64,000 bases of DNA from CAXXOK01 sp963678055 (lineage in GTDB: Bacteria > Bacillota > Clostridia > Christensenellales > Aristaeellaceae), in assembly GCA_963678055.1 (NCBI GenBank), contig OY782679.1, forward strand, positions 2,108,001 to 2,172,000, in the 5' to 3' direction. A program made the position numbers and the translations under genes. The notes beneath the pieces are model-generated. The model made no database searches, was not told the origin of the DNA, and worked only from the letters and a program-made list of their open reading frames with translations. Below, piece by piece: positions 26,691 through 34,203 of the stretch. How positions within the stretch are numbered: position 1 is the stretch's first letter; each line of letters opens with the position of its first letter.

Positions 26691-27494
26691 GTGAATGATA
26701 TAATGCACCTGGGGCAATCCTCTCACCAGAATCGGTACCTTGTCAACTACACGCGCACCCTAACCCCTTTCCGCTACCGGGGCTATGTGTTTGACGAAGA
26801 AACACTGATGTACTATCTCCGCAGCCGGTACTACAATCCGGTCTGGGGCAGGTTTGTGAATGGGGATAGTGTGCTAGGGAAACCTGGGCAATTGCTTGGG
26901 CATACTATGTTTACGTATTGTAAGAATTCACCAATTGTTCATTCTGATCGAATGGGCAATTCTCCAGTCGCAATTTCCGCATTGAACGATGAATCATTCT
27001 GGATTCTTGAGATTTATCTGTTATCAGGAGATGAGTTCTCTTCTGCATTTAATATGCTTAATGGGAAATTTCCTGAAGATGATTATCTTGAACCCTCAGA
27101 AGAAGCATTTCGTAACATTGTAATGAATATACCTGGCGTTTCTAGCAAAAAAGCATCCATACTTTCATTAGTTTATAGTTCTGTTGAGCCATTCATATCC
27201 TACAATAATGCATGGGGAAAAAGCTTAACCAGCATTACCGCAAGATCCTTACTATCGTATAAAGGATACTCATATGTAACGATTGATCTCGTGCATGGAA
27301 CTGGTGGAGCGATTATTAGAATAGCAACATATGATAAGAACGGTGTAATGCAAAACCAAACACCCGCAGCTAAACCCTTTCTATCCAACAACCTATGGGG
27401 TGTAAATCAACTCATTCATTATATGAGGGAGAATTTCCTAAATAATATGATCTATCACGAATCCTTGCAAACTGAGCTTGATAAAGTATACTAG
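26691..27494 (+). CDS. Rhs core fragment 5 with C-terminal candidate toxin
   Basis: The 267-residue frame opens at GTG with no ribosome site. Its first 28 residues are out-of-frame Rhs sequence; a small deletion then restores the core at TLTPFRYRGYVFDEET, continuing through WGRFVNGDSVLGKPGQLLGHTMFTYCKNSP to about residue 90. The remaining 175 residues form an intact, unassigned domain with a helix-rich middle (EEAFRNIVMNIPGVSSKKAS) and a beta-rich part (YSYVTIDLVHGTGGAIIRIATYD). This is the best-preserved core-plus-tip copy in the island. The membrane-anchored ORF that follows at 27530 is its likely partner. Confidence 0.6.
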   Translation: MNDIMHLGQSSHQNRYLVNYTRTLTPFRYRGYVFDEETLMYYLRSRYYNPVWGRFVNGDSVLGKPGQLLGHTMFTYCKNSPIVHSDRMGNSPVAISALNDESFWILEIYLLSGDEFSSAFNMLNGKFPEDDYLEPSEEAFRNIVMNIPGVSSKKASILSLVYSSVEPFISYNNAWGKSLTSITARSLLSYKGYSYVTIDLVHGTGGAIIRIATYDKNGVMQNQTPAAKPFLSNNLWGVNQLIHYMRENFLNNMIYHESLQTELDKVY

Positions 27495-27529
27495 CACAAA
27501 CTTTTGGGTATTTAGAAAGGAAAATATCT

Positions 27530-28030
27530 ATGAATCATTGGATAACAAAATTTCTTAGCAAACATAAAAAAAGAGTAGTCATGATCCTCATAGTGATCTG
27601 TATTGCAGCCGTCATATTTTTGATCAAGGGTTATTGGGGCGGTTCCATCAACATATCGCAATCTGCTTTATATAAACAGATATATAATCATCCAGAGCAA
27701 ACGGTATCAGCAGAACCGCTATACGATTGGGCAGACTATTTCTTTGAACCAATTGATCATGTTTCATTCTATAAAGTCTCGGAACCTTCGCCGAATACTG
27801 TACATGTTGTGGCGATTATAAGGATATATGATTCTCCCGTCTATTCGAAACCTTATTCACTAGCATATTGGCAACGAGACAATGTTGAGGAAGATCCAAT
27901 TACAATAAAGTATGACGTTTATTCGAGCAACGTACATATTTCGATATGGGTATTTGATGATAAGGTGAACAAAGAGTCCGCCGATGCTATGCTGGATAAT
28001 ATCTATGCCCTCTTATATTCGGCACCCTGA
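27530..28030 (+). CDS. membrane-anchored putative immunity protein, 3' end replaced by Rhs repeat
   Basis: This 166-residue ORF follows AAGGAAAA. A basic start (MNHWITKFLSKHKKRVV) leads into one transmembrane helix (about residues 16-34) and an outward domain. It comes 35 bases after the candidate toxin ORF at 26691. Its last codons (SAP, stop) are read from the first bases of the next Rhs core copy, so the native 3' end appears to have been cut off by the event that placed that copy here. Confidence 0.55.
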   Translation: MNHWITKFLSKHKKRVVMILIVICIAAVIFLIKGYWGGSINISQSALYKQIYNHPEQTVSAEPLYDWADYFFEPIDHVSFYKVSEPSPNTVHVVAIIRIYDSPVYSKPYSLAYWQRDNVEEDPITIKYDVYSSNVHISIWVFDDKVNKESADAMLDNIYALLYSAP

Positions 28031-28457
28031 GCCCCTTCCGCTACCGGGGCTATGTCTACGATGAGGAAACGGGCCTCTACTACCTCCGTAGCCGGTACTA
28101 CAATCCGGTCTGGGGTAGGTTTTTCAATGCGGATAGTGTGCTGGGGAAACCAGGCAATTGCTTGGGCATAATGTGTTTGCGTATTGTAGGAATAACCCAA
28201 CGGTTATGGTTGATGTCTCCGGTTATTCAGCTCTATCAGTAGCCGAACCTATTGCTACAGGTGCTGCGCTGGCTGATGGTCCGCTCCCCTTTGGAGACAT
28301 TTTCGGTTTTATTGTTATTATAAGATCGCTGGTTTATGGTGCTATTGCACAACCTTCTGCCGCTCCCTCAACAACCGCATTAGCATCGTTGCACGTCCGC
28401 AAGTTGTTGAGCAATGGAACCCAATTGATTAAACTGACAGAGGATGATGACAGATGA
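28021..28457 (+). pseudogene. Rhs core fragment 6 (one-base deletion) with linker
   Basis: The frame reads GTLSPFRYRGYVYDEETGLYY through WGRFFNADSVLGKPG, then loses one G near 28153 compared with fragment 5. Moving to the next frame restores LGHNVFAYCRNNPTVMVDVSGYS and a hydrophobic linker (about 28225-28380). That frame ends at 28457 without a toxin domain, and its stop codon overlaps the start of the next gene as ATGA. So the linker is now joined directly to an immunity-like gene. Confidence 0.75.
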
Positions 28458-28903
28458 CCCCCGTAAATATTGAAGCAATAGCACGAGGTCTCTTCGCGGG
28501 AATCCCATGTTTTTTGGAATATTCAACAGGTCGAATATCTACCCACCACCGGATCCCTGAGAAAATGCAGACAAATACGGATTTATACATGAAGCTTCCC
28601 AGTTTTTCGTTAGCTCATGCCGAACAAATCTATGTGCAGGAGAATTATGGAGATACTGATGCGTATAAGGCATATGGTTTGGATGAATATCCTATATTCC
28701 CTGTTACGCTGTTAACCGATGAACTCAGAAAACAAGCTTCACAATTCCGTGAAAAGGTACATGTGTTCATCATGGACAGACTTGATGATAGTGTTTTTGA
28801 AGCATATCATGACTTCACAGACGATTTCTGCATTGATTTTGCCAAGAAATGGTGTAAAGAAAACGGAATACCTTATCAATACATGTATAAGGATAATCTT
28901 TAA
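28454..28903 (+). CDS. putative immunity protein, copy 2 of the paralogous pair
   Basis: This 149-residue soluble protein matches the one at 26120-26566 from end to end (shared IEAIA.GLFAGIP, EYSTGRI, AEQIYVQE-like, KAYGLDEYP and KKWCKENGIPYQYM segments). GAGG lies ten bases before its ATG, which overlaps the stop codon of the Rhs linker frame, suggesting coupled translation with the tip. No matching toxin domain remains upstream. Confidence 0.6.
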   Translation: MTPVNIEAIARGLFAGIPCFLEYSTGRISTHHRIPEKMQTNTDLYMKLPSFSLAHAEQIYVQENYGDTDAYKAYGLDEYPIFPVTLLTDELRKQASQFREKVHVFIMDRLDDSVFEAYHDFTDDFCIDFAKKWCKENGIPYQYMYKDNL

Positions 28904-29004
28904 GACACTCGGGGCCTGTGGAATCGGTGAGATCACTATTTCATGATACCATTGCACAACCCACATTTTCGTCAGCTCCAAGAATACTGACGCAGGAAGG
29001 GCGT

Positions 29005-29160
29005 ATGCATGATGAAACTATCCGTAAAAGATTGCTCGAGCTGGGCATTTACCTATGCATTATCACCTTACTGATTTCAGGTGGGGCGATCTACCTTGTT
29101 ATCGAGCAGTCAGATTATTACCGTCGCTTATCCCACCTTTATGGCGGACTCTTCCTGTAA
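29005..29160 (+). CDS. small membrane protein behind an Rhs linker remnant
   Basis: From the ATG at 29005 (GGAAGG upstream) the frame encodes 51 residues with one transmembrane helix (LGIYLCIITLLISGGAIYLVI). The bases before it (about 28930-28990) encode RSLFHDTIAQPTFSSAP, which resembles RSLVYGAIAQPSAAPS in the linker of fragment 6. That part is therefore another core/linker remnant. The small protein has no recognised family. Confidence 0.4.
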   Translation: MHDETIRKRLLELGIYLCIITLLISGGAIYLVIEQSDYYRRLSHLYGGLFL

Positions 29161-29204
29161 ACATTGCAATCCCTTAAAGAATAAACTATGGAGGCCTGAC
29201 TAAT

Positions 29205-29666
29205 ATGGGATCAGAACACCAAAACCCAGGACCAGATCAGAATGAAAGATTAGAAGCTTTATTGAAGTCAAGAAAAATCTCCGAATCATTCTACCGGATT
29301 ATCATTAAAACTCACTACCTGCATGATTGGTATATCAAAGATCTTTATCTGGGAAACACTGGAAAGCAAATAGAGATCTATAGCAAAATGGGTAGTTCCA
29401 CACTTCAAATGGAGTTCTGTACTTCAAACAACGACTTTACTACTTTACTGCTATATGTTGATGTTTTTGCATTTGAAGTGTCGATGAAATCTACTGATGA
29501 TGTATCAAGAAGATCTTTTACCGGGCTTGGACGATGTACATCGAGCGATATTGAAGCAATAGATGGCGGAGTACGCCATGTAATTGAGTTTGAAGGCGGA
29601 AATACTATATATGTGGCCTGCAAGAAAATAAATTCCAGGAAAATTATCAATAATTATTGGAAATAA
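29205..29666 (+). CDS. soluble putative immunity protein
   Basis: This 153-residue ORF follows TGGAGG. It has no membrane segment or signal peptide; LHDWYIKDLYLGNTGKQIEIY starts a beta-rich domain. Together with the ORFs at 29675 and 30297 it forms a tight three-gene run, each with its own ribosome site. No family could be named. Confidence 0.5.
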   Translation: MGSEHQNPGPDQNERLEALLKSRKISESFYRIIIKTHYLHDWYIKDLYLGNTGKQIEIYSKMGSSTLQMEFCTSNNDFTTLLLYVDVFAFEVSMKSTDDVSRRSFTGLGRCTSSDIEAIDGGVRHVIEFEGGNTIYVACKKINSRKIINNYWK

Positions 29667-29674
29667 GGTTTATA

Positions 29675-30274
29675 ATGAAGACAAAGAAATTTCCTATATC
29701 TGCGGTAATCATCGAGTTTGTAGTTATTATATTGATTGTGTACACAGCTAACTACAATAACAAATTCACCTGGTATGGATTTTCTGTGGATGAAAACGAA
29801 CTACTCTATATCAGTCAAACGGGTGAGATTGATGTAATTGATCAGGGTCATACCATTCGCATTCTGGATGTTCCTACTACGCGTGGCTTTCAGTTTACGA
29901 TTGAAAATGGTAATACGATTGCCGTCTATACAGGAGCGCATAGTTATAAACTGGATTTAGATGGGAATATTCTTCAAGAAGCAGAGCTAACGTGGAATCC
30001 GGGAATCGAGCCTAATGGTCCATTTACATCGAAGAATGGTTTAACATACCATATGACTTCGTTTTGGGGACGCCCTCAGATTGTACTTGAACAAAATGGA
30101 GTAGATACCGTTATTTATCAAATGCCACTTATTAGCTATCTTGGACGAATTCTGTACTATCTACTGTTTATCGGCCAAACTTACTGTATCTTTATATTTT
30201 TCAACTGGAAATACAATATAAACGATCTCCTAAAACGGCATTTCAGGAAACATGGGACAGTACTATTTCGATAA
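29675..30274 (+). CDS. membrane protein with an outward beta-rich domain, function unknown
   Basis: This 199-residue ORF starts at the ATG at 29675 with AAGG upstream; the preceding gene stops eight bases before it. A helix at about residues 8-26 and another at about 155-176 flank a middle domain of about 125 residues with repeated beta strands (for example GFSVDENELLYISQTGEIDVIDQG). The tail is basic. Family unknown. Confidence 0.5.
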   Translation: MKTKKFPISAVIIEFVVIILIVYTANYNNKFTWYGFSVDENELLYISQTGEIDVIDQGHTIRILDVPTTRGFQFTIENGNTIAVYTGAHSYKLDLDGNILQEAELTWNPGIEPNGPFTSKNGLTYHMTSFWGRPQIVLEQNGVDTVIYQMPLISYLGRILYYLLFIGQTYCIFIFFNWKYNINDLLKRHFRKHGTVLFR

Positions 30275-30296
30275 CCCTATTCATGGAGGTAAGAAC

Positions 30297-30758
30297 ATGA
30301 TTATCAACGCTTCAAATCAGGTCGAAATGAAACGCGCTATCTATGTGCATGATTCCAAAATCAAGTCAATGGATATTGATTATGTAAAAGATACAATGGT
30401 GATTCAATTGAAAAATGCCTATCTGAAAAAAAACTTTCAGTTTTGCTTCGATGGATTGGTATACTTCGAAATGAACGCGATGAAGCTATGGGACGCTGGG
30501 TTCGATGGAATCCATGGAATTGGGACAAATGGGATATTAGGCTTTATAATTATGGACACTGAAGAACGCAATGAAAAATTGAACCAACTGATTGCTGATC
30601 AAGATGTCTTTAGCCCTGATGAGATTAGTTACAATGATCCGGAATCCGACTATTATCGTGACAATTTGGTTTTTTGCGGATTCGAATTCTCATCAGGTGA
30701 TAGATTTAAGATATTGTGCAAAACATTTGAATTTGAGAGTTCGGAATTAGTACAGTAA
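30297..30758 (+). CDS. soluble putative immunity protein
   Basis: This 153-residue ORF starts at the ATG at 30297 after a strong GGAGG; the frame is open to 30252 but that start lacks a site. It has no membrane segment, is acidic, and contains YVHDSKIKSMDIDYVKDTM, a pattern (HDS.I....DY..D.M) I associate loosely with small immunity proteins. No family can be named. It is the last intact gene of the island. Confidence 0.5.
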   Translation: MIINASNQVEMKRAIYVHDSKIKSMDIDYVKDTMVIQLKNAYLKKNFQFCFDGLVYFEMNAMKLWDAGFDGIHGIGTNGILGFIIMDTEERNEKLNQLIADQDVFSPDEISYNDPESDYYRDNLVFCGFEFSSGDRFKILCKTFEFESSELVQ

Positions 30759-30831
30759 TGATGTAGACTTTTGTTCATCACAAAGAGCACTCTAAAGGTC
30801 TTACTTGAGCAGCAACAGTTAGAATACAAGC

Positions 30832-30960
30832 AAGCCCCTCACCAGAAGCGGCACCTTGGCAATTACACTCGGTACCCTCAACCCCTTCCGCTGCCGAGGC
30901 TACATCTACGACGAGGAAACGGGTCTCTACTACCTGCGTAGCCGATACTATAAACCGATT
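30832..30960 (+). pseudogene. Rhs core fragment 7 (truncated)
   Basis: The frame reads KPLTRSGTLAITLGTLNPF, then CRGYIYDEETGLYYLRSRYYKP, and ends in unrelated sequence that enters the glpK terminator. It has no start or tip and marks the right edge of the island next to the glycerol operon. Confidence 0.75.
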
Positions 30961-30969
30961 TTAGTAAAC

Positions 30970-31000
30970 AAAACACCGTTCCATAAAGGAACGGTGTTTT
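30970..31000. terminator. intrinsic terminator after glpK
   Basis: A 13-base-pair stem (AAAACACCGTTCC and its complement) with a five-base loop gives U-tracts on both strands. It ends the glycerol operon from the right and the Rhs island from the left. Confidence 0.85.
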
Positions 31001-31037
31001 GCATTAACGATGAAATACGGTTGTGGTGAATCGGGGG

Positions 31038-32540
31038 TTATTCTGCGTCCTCCCGCGCCCAGTCGCGCGTGCGGGTGACGGCCTTCTTCCAGCCGGCGAG
31101 GAGTTTTTTACGCTTTGCGTTCTCCATATCGGGATGGAAAACCTGATCGACAGATACATTTTTGCGAATGTCATCCTGATCCTTATAATACCCCACCGCT
31201 AGCCCGGCCAGGTAAACTGCCCCAAGCGCTGTACTTTCGATCATTGACGGACGGACAACATCGGACTGTAACAGATCGGCCTGAAACTGCATAAGGAAGT
31301 TGTTCGCACTCGCGCCACCATCCACCCGCAGTTCGCGTATGGGCGTTCCGGCATCAGCCTCCATAGCCGACATTACATCATAGCTCTGGTAGGCAAGACT
31401 TTCCAGCGTTGCGCGTACCAGGTGCGCCTTTTCCACGCCGCGCGTTAGGCCCAAGATCGCACCGCGCGCGTACTGGTCCCAATACGGTGCGCCTAGCCCC
31501 GTGAACGCCGGAACGACATACACGCCGTTGGAATCTTCCACTTTCTTGGCATAGCCCTCGGAAAACGCCGCATGATCAATCATATGCAAACCATCGCGCA
31601 GCCACTGCAGTGCCGCGCCAGCCACAAACACGCTGCCCTCCAGTGCGTACTCCACCTTGCCGTTCAGCCCCCAGGCGATGGTCGTGATCAATCCGTTTTG
31701 GCTCTCTACGGCGGTATCGCCGGTGTTCATTAAAATGAAGCAACCCGTGCCATAGGTGTTCTTCACCATGCCGGGGGTAAAGCAACACTGCCCAAACAAG
31801 GCTGCATGCTGGTCGCCTGCGATACCCGCGATGGGAATCTCACCGCCCAGAAACTCCGGATCGGTATTGCCATAAATATAGCTGGACGGTTTGACATCCG
31901 GGAGCATGCACCTTGGGATATTGAGTTCTTTTAAGATCTCGTCATCCCATTGCAGGGTATGGATATTGAAGAGCATCGTGCGGGATGCGTTGGAATAGTC
32001 GGTGATGTGTACCCTGCCTTTGGTAAGCTTCCACACCAGATAGCTGTCCACCGTACCAAACAGCAGCTCGCCGCGTTCCGCGCGCTCCCGCACGCCGGGA
32101 ACGTTCTCCAAAATCCAGCGGACTTTCGTTCCGGAGAAATACGCGTCGATTACAAGCCCGGTTTTTTGGCGGATGATATCAGTCCAGCCCTTTTCCTTCA
32201 GACTGTCGCAATATTCTGCCGTGCGCCTGCACTGCCATACAATGGCATTGTATACGGGTTTGCCGGTTGTTTTGTCCCATATGATGGTGGTTTCGCGTTG
32301 GTTGGTGATGCCGATGGCGGCGATCTCGGATGCATCCACGCCAAGCCTTGCCTTGGCTTCGCTCATGACGGCAAGCTGGCTGGCCCAGATTTCCGTAGGA
32401 TCGTGTTCCACCCAGCCGGGCTTGGGGTAAATCTGTTTGTACTCCTGCTGGGCGACGGACTGGATACTGCCCGCTTTATCAAAGAAAATGCAGCGAGAGC
32501 TCGTCGTGCCCTGGTCAATGGCCAAAAGGTATTTGCTCAT
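31038..32540 (-). CDS. glpK: glycerol kinase
   Basis: This 500-residue cytoplasmic enzyme makes glycerol 3-phosphate from glycerol and ATP. It has the full FGGY fold: AIDQGTTSSR at residues 7-16 (phosphate loop, with D9 or the adjacent acid as metal ligand), WQCRRTA near 95-101 and LRVDGGASANNFLMQF near 397-412. The length is typical. It is the last gene of the glp operon, 29 bases after the DUF1667 gene, and is followed by a strong terminator. Confidence 0.96.
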   Translation of the reverse strand: MSKYLLAIDQGTTSSRCIFFDKAGSIQSVAQQEYKQIYPKPGWVEHDPTEIWASQLAVMSEAKARLGVDASEIAAIGITNQRETTIIWDKTTGKPVYNAIVWQCRRTAEYCDSLKEKGWTDIIRQKTGLVIDAYFSGTKVRWILENVPGVRERAERGELLFGTVDSYLVWKLTKGRVHITDYSNASRTMLFNIHTLQWDDEILKELNIPRCMLPDVKPSSYIYGNTDPEFLGGEIPIAGIAGDQHAALFGQCCFTPGMVKNTYGTGCFILMNTGDTAVESQNGLITTIAWGLNGKVEYALEGSVFVAGAALQWLRDGLHMIDHAAFSEGYAKKVEDSNGVYVVPAFTGLGAPYWDQYARGAILGLTRGVEKAHLVRATLESLAYQSYDVMSAMEADAGTPIRELRVDGGASANNFLMQFQADLLQSDVVRPSMIESTALGAVYLAGLAVGYYKDQDDIRKNVSVDQVFHPDMENAKRKKLLAGWKKAVTRTRDWAREDAE

Positions 32541-32569
32541 TCCGGTCTCCCCTCTGTTTTCAGTTTTAT

Positions 32570-32929
32570 TTATCGTACGCTTCTGGTTGCAACGATATCG
32601 GCATCTGTACCACAGACATGGGGCACGATTACGTCGCCTACCGTGACAGGCGCAGAAATTTCAATGGGTTTCAGGGCACGCATGCAGTCCATAATCATAC
32701 CCTTGGGGATCGGTTTGGAAGTCTTCACCGGCAACTGTGCAAACGGCCCGCCTGTAAGCCGTACCGTGCTGGTCACCGTGCGCGTCGGATTGCTAATCTC
32801 GGTTACTGCATATTTTTCGCCCAGCTTACACTGGTTTCCTTCGATTTTCAGAATATTTTTCTGGTCATCCAGCGTCACCGTCAGCTGGCAGCCGGAAGGG
32901 CAGTTAATACAGGTCAGATTTTGTTTCAT
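32570..32929 (-). CDS. DUF1667 protein of the glycerol operon
   Basis: This 119-residue protein has the cysteine pattern of DUF1667 (CINCPSGC at 8-15 and NQCKLG near 32-37), suitable for binding a metal or iron-sulfur cluster. In Clostridia such proteins are encoded with two FAD enzymes and glycerol kinase, as here, and probably serve as an electron-transfer subunit of the dehydrogenase complex. The gene begins two bases after the preceding one ends. The exact role is inferred from this conserved order. Confidence 0.85.
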   Translation of the reverse strand: MKQNLTCINCPSGCQLTVTLDDQKNILKIEGNQCKLGEKYAVTEISNPTRTVTSTVRLTGGPFAQLPVKTSKPIPKGMIMDCMRALKPIEISAPVTVGDVIVPHVCGTDADIVATRSVR

Positions 32930-32931
32930 AG

Positions 32932-34188
32932 TCAGCCCTCCTCAATGGTTACGGTGATGGATTGTACTTGCGGATGTGCATCGAAAAGTTCTTTTTTCAG
33001 TTTGACATCTTCCATCTCGCCGGGGGTTAAAATGCGCTTTTTGCGGTGGGATACGCGTTCGTCATCAAAATATACGCTGATATACCGCTCGCGGTAGACA
33101 GCATCCACACGGAAACGGAGGGTGACTTCGTCCTGTATGGCTTCCGGGTCAACCGTAAAGGGAACGGTGTAGCGCACGCCGCCCTTGGCATGCACCGCAA
33201 TGCCAGCGCCACTGGACTTCCCATTCCGGATGTATTGCGCCGCGTTTGCACCGGCCAGCGCAGCCTCCTCCGATACGTAGTCCACCAGATCGTGCACATG
33301 CAATACGTTACCGCAAGCGAAAATGCCGGGAACGCTGGTTTCCAGGCTTGCGTTAACCACCGCACCACCGGTAACGGGCGACAGGGTAACCCCCGCCGAT
33401 TTGCTCAGCTCGTTTTCCGGTAGCAGCCCAACGGACAAAAGCAGGGTATCACAGGGGATGTATTCCTCCGTGCCGGGGATGGGATTGCGTTTGGCATCAA
33501 CCTGGGATATGGTCACGCCTTCCAGCCGCTTTTTGCCGCGGATCTCGGTCACGGTATGGCTTAGCAGCAGTGGGATATTGTAATCGTCCAGGCACTGAAC
33601 GATGTTGCGCTTAAGGCCTGTGGAATACGGCATCAGCTCGACAACTGCTTTGACCTTCGCACCTTCCAGCGTCATCCGCCGCGCCATGATCAGCCCGATA
33701 TCGCCCGAGCCGAGGATGACTACCTCTTTGCCGGGCATGAAGCCGTTCAGATTGACGTATTTCTGCGCAGTCCCCGCTGTATACACGCCCACGGGCCGAT
33801 AGCCGGGAATGTTCAGCGCGCCGCGCGGGCGCTCGCGGCAGCCCATCGCCAAAATGACGGCCTTGGCCTTCACCTGTAAAACGCCGCTACGGTTGACGGC
33901 GGTGATCAGCTTATCCGCAGTAATATCCAGCACCATTGTGCCCAAATGGAGGGCGATATCCAGCTCCTGCACCTTGTCGATATAGCGCTGGGCATACTCG
34001 GGGCCGGTGAGCTCCTCGTGAAACGAATGCAGCCCGAAACCGTTATGGATACACTGGTTGAGTATGCCGCCGGGCGCGGCCTCGCGTTCCAGAATCATAA
34101 TATCGCGAATCCCCGCTTCATAGGCAGACACCGCAGCCGCAAGACCCGCAGGCCCGCCACCGATTATGACCAAATCAATATGCTGCAA
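32932..34188 (-). CDS. FAD/NAD(P)-dependent oxidoreductase of the glycerol operon
   Basis: This 418-residue pyridine-nucleotide oxidoreductase has an FAD Rossmann motif (DLVIIGGGPAGLAAA, residues 5-19) and a second nucleotide motif (VVILGSGDIGLIMARR, about 150-165). CGNVLHVHDLVDYVSEEA near the end is typical of the class. It probably passes electrons from glycerol 3-phosphate oxidation to NAD(P) or another carrier together with its neighbours. It lies 15 bases downstream of the GlpA-like gene. Confidence 0.85.
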   Translation of the reverse strand: MQHIDLVIIGGGPAGLAAAVSAYEAGIRDIMILEREAAPGGILNQCIHNGFGLHSFHEELTGPEYAQRYIDKVQELDIALHLGTMVLDITADKLITAVNRSGVLQVKAKAVILAMGCRERPRGALNIPGYRPVGVYTAGTAQKYVNLNGFMPGKEVVILGSGDIGLIMARRMTLEGAKVKAVVELMPYSTGLKRNIVQCLDDYNIPLLLSHTVTEIRGKKRLEGVTISQVDAKRNPIPGTEEYIPCDTLLLSVGLLPENELSKSAGVTLSPVTGGAVVNASLETSVPGIFACGNVLHVHDLVDYVSEEAALAGANAAQYIRNGKSSGAGIAVHAKGGVRYTVPFTVDPEAIQDEVTLRFRVDAVYRERYISVYFDDERVSHRKKRILTPGEMEDVKLKKELFDAHPQVQSITVTIEEG

Positions 34189-34203
34189 CCTTCGTTCCCT
34201 CCC

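Larger units (their letters stand above)
18660..30960 (+). other. Rhs tip / immunity accessory island
   Basis: This 12-kb stretch contains seven fragments of one Rhs C-terminal core (recognised by PFRYRGYV, GLYYLRSRYYNP and WGRFVNADSVLGKPGQL motifs) separated by unrelated AT-rich ORFs, all on the plus strand. The core fragments are visibly GC-richer than the ORFs between them. No full-length Rhs protein, secretion machinery, transposase or integrase gene is seen. This is the arrangement expected of an orphan tip/immunity array, in which toxin ends and their immunity genes are stored behind a recombining core. Confidence 0.75.

Noticed and set aside
18660..31000. CRISPR array or integron cassette array
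   Set aside because: The repeated units are 100-250 bases long, encode Rhs protein sequence and are irregularly spaced. No short regular repeats, integrase gene or attC-like sites were seen.
18660..31000. Insertion sequence or prophage as the source of the AT-rich region
   Set aside because: No transposase, integrase or phage structural gene could be recognised in any frame.
31950..32957. Plus-strand open frame of 335 codons across glpK and the DUF1667 gene
   Set aside because: Antisense to two well-supported genes, and its translation has no known features.
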